64,000 bases of DNA, from NCBI GenBank assembly GCA_039707465.1, contig CM077643.1, forward strand, positions 247,904,919-247,968,918, read 5' to 3'. Below are positions 56,294 to 64,000 of the stretch, one piece after another. Source of the stretch: Rhabdophis nuchalis. Taxonomy: Eukaryota; Chordata; Lepidosauria; Squamata; Natricidae. The notes under the pieces are model-generated. The model did not search any database, was not told the DNA's origin, and saw nothing but the letters and a program-made list of their open reading frames with translations. The number at the start of each line of letters is the position of its first letter. Positions within the stretch are counted from its first letter, which is position 1. A program made the translations under genes and the position numbers.

Positions 56294-56621
56294 AAAAGTG
56301 TTGGGGTTCTCGACTTGCAACCGGTCCTCGACTTACGACTGACCGCAAGTCTTCGACCCCAGCTTGAAAAGCCTGGCAACAGCCAGTCGCGCCTGATTGG
56401 CTAAGACGCGACTGGCTGAGCCGGGGTTACTAGGCAGCCTGATTGGTTCCCTGCCTGACAGCTTCAATATAAATAGCTGTCAGGCAGGGGATACCCTGTC
56501 TACCGCACTTTTCCTGTCTTGTAAATACGTTCCTACTGCTTGCTCTTTTAGCCAAATAAACGGCTGTTATATTTCAAATCCTACCTGTCTGGATTCCCTC
56601 TGTCTGATCCACAACAAAAAG
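56294..56621 (+). mobile_element. Solo LTR of a gypsy-type element, 318 bp
   Basis: It spans 56299-56616, beginning TGTTGGGGTT and ending CCACAACA. A perfect 5-bp duplication, aaaag, lies at 56294-56298 and 56617-56621. Module order matches the 21054-21402 LTR: gacc/cgac-rich start, two cctgattgg CCAAT-type modules, hairpin-framed TATA (56468-56474), 'ctgtctaccgc', AATAAA (56555-56560). It is a related but diverged subfamily. Confidence 0.88.
56449..56489 (+). promoter_or_regulatory. TATA box inside a 15-bp inverted repeat
   Basis: Arms ccctgcctgacagct (56449-56463) and agctgtcaggcaggg (56475-56489) are exact complements. The 11-base loop, tcaatataaat, holds the TATA box. Compare 21230-21265. 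Confidence 0.8.
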
Positions 56622-57059
56622 AAAGTGTGAGAACAAAGGCTGTTTAACACAAACTATCCTATCCCTGCTCTGCTGGAGAATCAACTTCTCTGACAGGTAA
56701 TTGTGCGACAGAAACCCTCAAAAACGAGGATAGAAAAACTAGAATTTCAATGGTGCCCAGATGTTGAGAAAGACAACGTTCACTCTTTTCCCTGACTGGC
56801 AGAACTGCTATCACTTCCTCTTACAACATATCCCACTGTTGCAGTGCAGGGTTTAGACCAAGCCTTTGTACATAAAAACCAGCAGAATCCCAAAGGATGC
56901 ACAGACACCAAAGCTTGTAGACTGTGTGACTCTTTGAAACGGTAGAGGAATCCTAGGAACAAATGTTATCTTGCTTGCTGATGAGATTAAAGAGATGTCG
57001 TTATTTCAGCACACCCAGCAAAGTTTCTCTCTTGTATCAAACTAACATAGCATTCATTC
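56622..57059. other. Unassigned spacer
   Basis: Nothing recognised. Confidence 0.4.
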
Positions 57060-57420
57060 CCCACCAGTTAAATTCCTAGGAATCCATCGAATTGTCTACC
57101 AAATGATGGTTGGAAAAAAATGATAAAGCAACATACAGATTTAAAACCAGAAATAATTCTGTTGGGCATTTTACCAGATAAGTATATGAAGGGGAACACA
57201 TATTTCATTTCACATGTATTAATTGCAGCTAGAATTTTATTTGCATAACAATGGAAAAGTGAAGAGATCCCTACAGGTGAAAATGTGATTTTAAAAAATA
57301 CTAGAATGTGCAGAAATTGATAGACTAACACAATTAAGGAAAAGAAAGAAACTGAATACTTTTTGACATGGGACTTTATCAATGATTAGCTAATAAAAAT
57401 AGAAGTGAGGAATATGAAAA
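57060..57420 (+). pseudogene. L1 ORF2 C-terminal remnant
   Basis: Short translated pieces in shifting frames read L-L-G-I-L-P-like, then Y-x-x-x-H/Y-V-L-I-A-A-R-I-L-F-A and W-K-S-E-E-I-P-T, then I-K-E-K. This is the order of the C-terminal region of vertebrate L1 ORF2 after the RT domain. Multiple stops and frameshifts make it an old fossil. Nothing of the endonuclease or RT palm is visible upstream. Confidence 0.5.
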
Positions 57421-59350
57421 TATAAGAAAAGGGCTAATATATAAAGGAGGTTTATTAAAATGGATAAGCTATTATTATATACTTTATTCATTAAACATGA
57501 AACTCAGTCAACTGAACATTCAAAAATGCATCACAAATACCATTGACTGGTGCTAATGGTTGATACCGGTTGCTGCCAGCATCCTAGATATCTATTGTTG
57601 TTGTTGTTGTTGTTAATATAGAACTAATACCAATGCAATGAATATTGTTGTAACCATTTTTGATCATTATTTCCTAAAACTATTTATATTCAGACAACAC
57701 TGGAATTTTATATGATTGATATAATATATATACTATCTCTTTCTCTTTCTCTCTCTCTCTCTCTCTATCTCTCTAGTCTACCAAATGTTAGTGAAAGCTG
57801 TACAAATATTCAAACAATAGTGAAAAAAAGCATTGCTTGATTAGATTCAACCTGTGCTGGATTACTTAATGTAATAATTGATTGCACCACTATAGCCAAT
57901 AAACAGGATATCTGTTGATACCACTTATTTTTTTGTTCTTGGCATTGGAAATAAAAAAGCCCAGTTTAAGTGCCTGCTATACACTGATGATTTGTAACTG
58001 ATTACTATTAAACTATTATTGAACTGAACTAAGCTTCTAATCAAATCTATGGACCCATGTGAACATTTGTTCTACCTCATGTATGCAAACTCACTTATGT
58101 ATGTTTGATAAATCCAGAAACACGGGTATTATTTCCAAGGTGTGGCAGTTACATAGTACATGAAGTTCTACGCTCTTGGAAACAATATGGTTAATCAAGT
58201 CAATTAAAAAGACATCTGCTGCACTCATGTAACACAATGCGCCTGGTTATTGTTAACAGCGGTCAGGTTATATGTAATGTGGTGTGGTATGCAAATACAG
58301 CCACTGTGGTTGATTTAATATTTATTGTATAGTGAGCAAATATGGAGATATGCTCTAGACATAGAGCCATAATGCAAGAGATCTATCCGAATAGTCTACC
58401 CAAAATAACTCTAAACACAAGGGGGAAATTTTTGATTTAATTCTAGAAAGTTAGGTTATGCAACAAAATGAGAATGCCTGCTAGGAAGGATCATGTAGAA
58501 GGACAAGGATGATTCTGAACATTTAAAAAACATGGTGCATGAGAGTCTAGCCATGCTGAGATCCCCCTTGAAAAGAAGTTTAATTGATGTGTTGGCTCTT
58601 TAGATTCTGGGATCGTTTCATTTTTCAGAATGGAGTTGACAATGGCTATGGCTCAAACTCAGGATATAGGATAAAGGATTCAACTGCTAGATGGTCTGGA
58701 GACCAAAAGAAGATGGCAGGGATTCTCTGACAATTTGATCAAATTACAGTTCCCATCATTTGTGAAGCTTGATCAAGATCTATTTAACCTGGGAACACCG
58801 TGGTGATTGCACTGTAGGGAATCACAGACTCTCTGAACAAGGTGTAATTACTGATCTTATGCAATTTCATATTTTAAACTCTGTTAAGTCACAGACCATC
58901 GGCTCACTGAAGTATATAGTGAAGTTTATTTCTGCAGTCTTGATGGCAACCACATTTTCCTAAGAATAAACACCAATTCCTTCTTTAAAAAGAAGATATC
59001 TTTCTACAATAACAACCATACAATGTGCATCTGTACCTGTAGAGCATGGCCAACTGTAAAATTTTTGTAAATGATGCTCCAGCAATGTCAGCTCCAGTTC
59101 ACTCCTGCACGCTGTGATAATATACAGTATGGCTACATTATTCATTAAATGTAAAACGAAGGTGTCAATAAAATGACCTGAAATAAAAAAAACATACTTT
59201 CAGACTTTTCAGCTGATTTTTTGGTTCTAAACTGTGTGTGTGTACAAGAGAAGGAAGAACCAGAGAGGGATAGAAATGATATGTTTCTCTACAGTGCCTG
59301 CTAATGTAAAGAGTGCTGCTTGGTTAACAAAAGCTGGTTCTGCTCTTGTG
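57421..59350. other. Unassigned AT-rich DNA
   Basis: Contains (TTG)n at about 57598-57616 and a short CT-rich patch at about 57738-57775. No gene is recognised. Confidence 0.4.
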
Positions 59351-59420
59351 CAGAATAACAAGAGTTGGAAGAGACCTTGGAGGTCTTCTAGGCCAAACCT
59401 CTACTGGACTAGGAGACCTT
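59351..59420 (-). mobile_element. CR1-type 3' UTR fragment
   Basis: agttggaagagaccttggag and gtcttctaggccaa are the complement of the CR1 'ttggactagaagacctccaa' phrase. Confidence 0.6.
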
Positions 59421-59544
59421 GTATCTTTTCAGATAAAGCTATGATAACTAGAATTTTATTTTACACACACAGCTTCCTTGACAACATTTAAACTTTGCAA
59501 TTAAATGCAGAGGTTGAATTGTCCAAATCCAATAGAAAGAACTG

Positions 59545-59843
59545 CTCCCAACCAGGAGTGGGTTGCTGCCAACATTACTGCAGGTTTGCTGTGCGCGTAT
59601 TTTGCTGTGCAATTGCGCAGTTGCTGTGTGCACATGCACAGTTGCCTATAAAATGTTCTGCGCATGTGCAGAACATTAGAAAAGGAGTAAAAACCATGCC
59701 TGTAACAACATGGGCAACCAGGAAACTGGTTTGGGGGCGTGGCCAGCCTGCCGTCCCTACCGGTTTGGTGACCCAGTCGCAATTTCCACTACCGGTTCAC
59801 CTGAACCAGTGCGAACCGGTAGCAACTCACCTCTGCTCTCAAC
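59545..59843 (-). mobile_element. Complete hAT-type MITE, 283 bp
   Basis: The element spans 59553-59835, starting caggagtgggttgctg and ending agcaactcacctctg. Flanks ctcccaac and ctctcaac match at 7 of 8 positions. The interior has the gttctgcgcatgtgcagaac palindrome, one base off the NRF1-type motif in 30685-30943. Confidence 0.85.
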
Positions 59844-62384
59844 CCTGGTGAGCTTGATCTGAAGCAAGCCAGAAACATCCTGAAGTGTCAAGTTTGCAAT
59901 TCCTGCAAGAATCTTAATGGCTACCATCTGTAGGGAGGAAAGGCATCAGAACAATATTTTATTTCTGTCTGCCCTTTCATTTATATTTTAGCTTTGGCTA
60001 CAGAGCTTAGGCTGGCATCTTTCTTAAGTACCAGGGGCCTCTTTCCCATCAAATAAAGCTTCTGAAATAAAACTCCCACCAACCAAACGTCCTGGGAATA
60101 TGTATAAATGAAAAATCCAGAGATTTCCCAACTCTCTACAAATGGCAAAATTTGATCTGTGCATTGGAAACTTTTTCCTATCCAACGCTAAACTTTTTAC
60201 CAGAAATTACATCATCAGCAACATCCATCACTTCTAGCAAACGTTTCTTTAGTTTAAAGGTGGAATGGCAGAAATATGGAAGTCTGTATTAACACATTTC
60301 AGTATAAAGTTCTTTGGCACCAAGCACATCACAGTTTCATAGCATATTCCTCTTGTTAGAATTCAACTCTAGCCAAAAGTTACATGCATATAAGCTTGCG
60401 CAGTGAGTCCAATTTCATATTTGATCCCTTTGTATGCTTAGTAATGTCAACATTCAAAGAAAAGATGGATTCCTCAAGGCTATGTCCTCGTTTGCACCTA
60501 ACCATGGCACAAACATGTTCTAGCAATATCTCTTCTCTGTTTCATCTCCGGATGTCTGTTTGTCTTGGCCCCAGCTCATTAATGGCAATCTTAAGTCACC
60601 CTCAGCTGCACCAGAGCTAATATAGAGTTTTCCCCTTACCCCAACATTTTCAAAAGGCACTTCAAGATCCACAAAATATGACAGATGTTATCATCCATTA
60701 ACTGGCAATAATGGTATGATAATGATGGACAGTGGAAAGAGGAATGTCATGCCAGTCTAATTTTCTGTGAATTCCCTTAATAATAACATGAACATGATTA
60801 GTAATCAGTTTTATATGCCATACCTTTGTGATGTTGCCTTAGCTTAGTCCCATAGCTAAACCTGTGTAAAGGCAACAACTGCTGTTCCAGTTTTCAAGTA
60901 ATGTTTTCCCTCTTCTCCTGTCACAAGTTCTGTTGACACAATCTTGGACATTTCATGGATGACATGATTGATGACACAGTCCAGACTCTGGGATCTGCCT
61001 AACTCTTATAGACTGTATAGACTCTTATAGAGTGTTGCGGATACATGCCTTCTCCTTGCCACCTTAGTTCTGAAGGGGTATCTTCATGTATCAGACAGAT
61101 TAGTGTTTTCTTGTCAAGTCTGAGGTGGGATCCTTGTATGAACACATTTAGCATTCTTTTTTTTTTAAGCCAGGTAACTTCTTTTTCACTAGTTCTTATG
61201 AGAGAGAGTGCTACACATAAGGTTAGTTAAAGTCAAATCTTAGAACTAGTTTCTGCTAATGATGCACTGCTTGTTCAGTTGTCAACCATTTTAGTACAGG
61301 TTTCCTGCTGCTTCTTTGAGAAAGGATTTTGCATCGGTGGACATTTTAGTGTTTTTATTATTTTGGAGGGAAAACATTTGGCCTACTCACATGTTATTTT
61401 TCAGGAGCTGCTGGCCAGAAGGCCTTATTACCAGCACTGCCACTGCCTTGTAACACTAGCTGAGCTTACTTGTTATCAATTGCTCTTTTCTGCATCCTTC
61501 TGCATCCCATTTTTCATGCCAAGAACCTTTTAGTTGGGCTTTTCTGAACACAACTTTAGTGATCTTTAAGAAGAGGACTAGATGTATATCCTGAAATAGC
61601 CCAAGTGATGGATTACAGGGTTGCTTAACCATTACTTAGACAATTTGATAGAGGGTTAAACCAAAACTTCTAAGTACGTATCTACTTTGGACCAAATCCA
61701 ATCCTGTTAGATATTAAGGATAATGCTTAGTGATTGTTTCCTCCTTTGGTAAGTGACGCTCAATGGGAATGGAAATGAATTCAGGGGATTTCACCAATCA
61801 CTTTTTTCATTTGTCCTGCATCAAAATAAAACTTCTAGCTAAACATAAACCAACTTCTAAAAACTAAAAAAGAGATGGGAAGTAATGCCCACATGGAGGT
61901 GCTTTGGGGGATAAGGGCAGAATCCTCCACTCATTTTCTCATCATGGGACCAAGAAGGAAGTCTCAATAATTACTTGCCATACTGTAATTTTTTTTTTTT
62001 TGCTGTTTTCACTTGAGTTGGTGAGCATAATTTTGTTTACTCTTCATTTCCTGCCCTCAACCTCCCCTCCCCCACCTCCTTTAGTATATGAGCTACCTGC
62101 CTACAAAAAAGACAGAAAATGTTTTGTGAGTCAAACAAAACACAGAAGTGCCAAAACAAGCAAGCAAACAAAAACACCTAATATGGATAGCACCACATCC
62201 TGGTATTGTTAACACAGCACAATAAAACCAGTGGAATAGCACTTTAACACAACCATGTGGCTGTGCCCAGTGAATTCAGTTCACTGATAGCTATAAATTA
62301 TACAGCTGGAGGAATAGAGGAAAGGAATCAAATGGAGGCAAAACATTTGCAACAAATTTTGATTCGTTCATTCTTTTCTCTTCA
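59844..62384. other. Unassigned non-coding DNA
   Basis: The longest stretch without a repeat I can name. Some minus-strand pieces between 60550 and 61050 look faintly coding-like, but they are broken by stops in every frame and match no family I can name. A T12 run lies at about 61988. Confidence 0.35.
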
Positions 62385-62770
62385 TCTATCTGTCTGTCTG
62401 TCTGTCTATCAAAAGACTGTATGCATGTATGATGTATGTTCCAGCATAACTCTGGAGCGCCTCGAGCAATTTCAACCAAACCTGGTACACAGATGACCTA
62501 CTATCTGGAGAAAAAATACTGTGGGGGTAAGGTACCCCTAACACCCTTCAGGGGGGGTGTTCTGTTAAGATGCAGCCTGTTGTGCCTTCAAATGGCTTCT
62601 ACTGTACAGCACAGTGGAGTTGCCATGGTAACAGCTTCACAGGACTCCACAAGCGAGCTCCCTCTGGTAAGGAGGAAAATCCAACATTAGTAATTATGTT
62701 TGGTCCAGACATTTCCCCCCCCTCCCCCCTATAATTAAATAGCCCGGGCAACAACGGATTATTGGTTAGT
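62385..62770 (+). mobile_element. Non-autonomous Helitron copy with (TCTG)n at its 5' side
   Basis: The body is collinear with 44570-44916 ('tccagcataactctggagcg', 'gttgtgccttcaaatggctt', 'aggaaaatccaacatta'). The 3' end, agcccgggcaacaacggatt plus attggTTAG|T, has a mutated CTRR. The left side is a TCTA/TCTG tetranucleotide tract. Confidence 0.7.
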
Positions 62771-63692
62771 GTTTATAAAAAAATCGGTGACAGGAAAAAT
62801 AGATTCTAATTCTATCATGAAGTGACCAGCATCTTGTGAATCCTATGCTTTTTAGTAAAACATGTGAGTCTCAAAAGCTGGATCTGGGAACCCGTCAAGC
62901 ACCAAAGGAAGACTCTGCAATCGTAGTGCTGTCACTGGGAATCAAACTGTCTAGCCTGATCAATAGCTAGCAAAAGTCATCCTGTGTCTAAGAAATGTGG
63001 CTGCCGCTTCTCTTCATGGTTGCTTAGCAGCAGCATCTTCCATAACTTGTCATTGGTCATTGAAGTCATGGGGAGGTCCTTGTCTCACTTTCACCTACCT
63101 CCTCCCAATTTGTACTCCTGGAATATTATGGATTTTTCGCTGGCTAAAAATAGGTGTTTGATTACAAGATGAGAGCAATATCTGTCCTTTAAATGAACTA
63201 TAATTTCCAACCAGCTTTCTCTTTGGCTTTGGTGCCAGGGACTGTAAAGGAGCTACAGAACTGATGGCATATTAATTATGTAAGCGAGAAGGTATTGGCT
63301 TTGTCACTGGTAATAAGACATTTCCCTGCCTTATTGTAGCTCCTGCCAAAGAATTAAGGAATGCAAAACATTTGAAAGGGGCTCTTTGAATAGTGTTGTG
63401 CAGGCAAGGTAACTATCCCTGAAAGATTTAAGCCCATGTGCCTTTCAGAAGGCTTGGTGCACAGGTTTGTCGGAATAGCCAAGAAAGTCTCTGAAGTAGT
63501 CATCTGGAACCTGATGAATGACGCAGCTGTTTAATGTTTCAAGGGAGAGGGGTGTTTTATTCGCGTTTTGTGAAACTCCCTTTTAGAAAGTTTTCTCTAG
63601 CTTTAGCCACGACAAACTCACCTGCTACTGCTGTAAGCTTTTGAAGAGGCCCCATAAAGGAGAACATTTGTAACTCAGGGTTGAAATGAAGC
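62771..63692. other. Unassigned non-coding DNA
   Basis: Nothing recognised. Confidence 0.4.
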
Positions 63693-64000
63693 AGTGGTGG
63701 GTTTCTGCAGGCTCGCACCTACTCGCAAGAGCCGGATGGTGAAATTTAGAGAGCCGGTGAGAGGGGGTTCCACCGGCGGACCCAGAAGTAAGTCTGGCCT
63801 GCCACTGCTAGTAACCCAATGGGAAGGAAAGGAAAGGAAGGCAGAAAGGAAAGAAAGGAAAGAAAGGAAAGAAAGAAAGGAAAGAAAGGAAAGAAAGGAA
63901 AGAAAGGAAAGAATTTATCATCACAATTGAGCCCAAAATTTTGGTTGCTAAGCAACAGCGTTATTAAATGAGTTTCACCACATTTTACAAGTTGGCCACT
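63693..64000. mobile_element. hAT-type MITE cut by the window end
   Basis: It starts cagtggtgggtttctgc. The block 'gagtttcaccacattttaca' at about 63969 also occurs inside 6184-6637. The right terminus lies outside the window. Confidence 0.55.
63822..63912 (+). repeat. (GGAAA)n-type microsatellite
   Basis: Impure GAAAG/GGAAA repeats inside the hAT-type MITE. Confidence 0.9.

Noticed and set aside
60300..61560. Faintly coding-like pieces on the minus strand, possibly an old processed pseudogene
   Set aside because: Stops in every frame and no family I can name. A translated search of 59860-61560 would decide; a collinear hit to one spliced mRNA would support it.

Overview
This is eukaryotic, non-coding DNA from a squamate reptile, most likely a snake. 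The evidence is the repeat mix: a BovB (RTE) LINE 3' end, a complete Sauria SINE built on the BovB tail, CR1- and L2-group LINEs with squamate-type 3' ends, several tRNA-derived SINE families, Helitrons, a Penelope-like fragment, many hAT and Tc1/mariner MITEs, and long (TATC/GATA)n and (GAAG)n arrays. I recognise no exon of a host protein-coding gene, no rRNA and no functional tRNA gene. Short exons inside the unassigned stretches could have escaped me.

Layout. 1-3.4 kb: two related CR1-type fragments, an L2-group 3' end, hAT pieces and an inverted repeat. 3.8-4.9 kb: an L1-type insertion carrying only ORF1 and a 3' UTR, bounded by an 18-bp target-site duplication. 5-20 kb: hAT MITEs with readable 8-bp duplications, microsatellites, a SINE and AT-rich unassigned DNA. 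21.05-22.9 kb: a GC-rich, truncated Ty3/gypsy element (5' LTR, leader, gag-protease, start of pol) lying between two direct copies of about 260 bp. 23.4-28.9 kb: CR1-tailed SINE, L2-group LINE, hAT MITEs, Sauria SINE. 29.2-32.3 kb: mariner-type MITEs around an 850-bp compound satellite. 32.8-44 kb: more hATs, an L2-group 3' end, a LINE inside a hAT, BovB, and a solo LTR. 44.4-48.2 kb: a Helitron end and a long CR1-group LINE split by an L2-group insertion. 48-64 kb: hATs, SINEs, a mariner MITE, a Penelope fragment, a large inverted repeat, a complete Helitron, a second gypsy-type solo LTR, an L1 ORF2 remnant and mostly unassigned DNA.

The window is a record of nested transposition rather than a set of cooperating genes. 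The most unusual items are: (1) the ORF1-only L1-type insertion; (2) an inverted repeat that frames the TATA box in two diverged gypsy-type LTRs, with paired substitutions on both arms; (3) the chimeric gypsy locus; (4) a shared CTAG-centred target preference among several hAT MITE families, including two unrelated MITEs in the same nucleotide position of the SINE A box; and (5) a MITE carrying two perfect NRF1-type motifs. All broken retroelement genes are called as pseudogenes. Family names are my recognition by eye, since no database could be searched.
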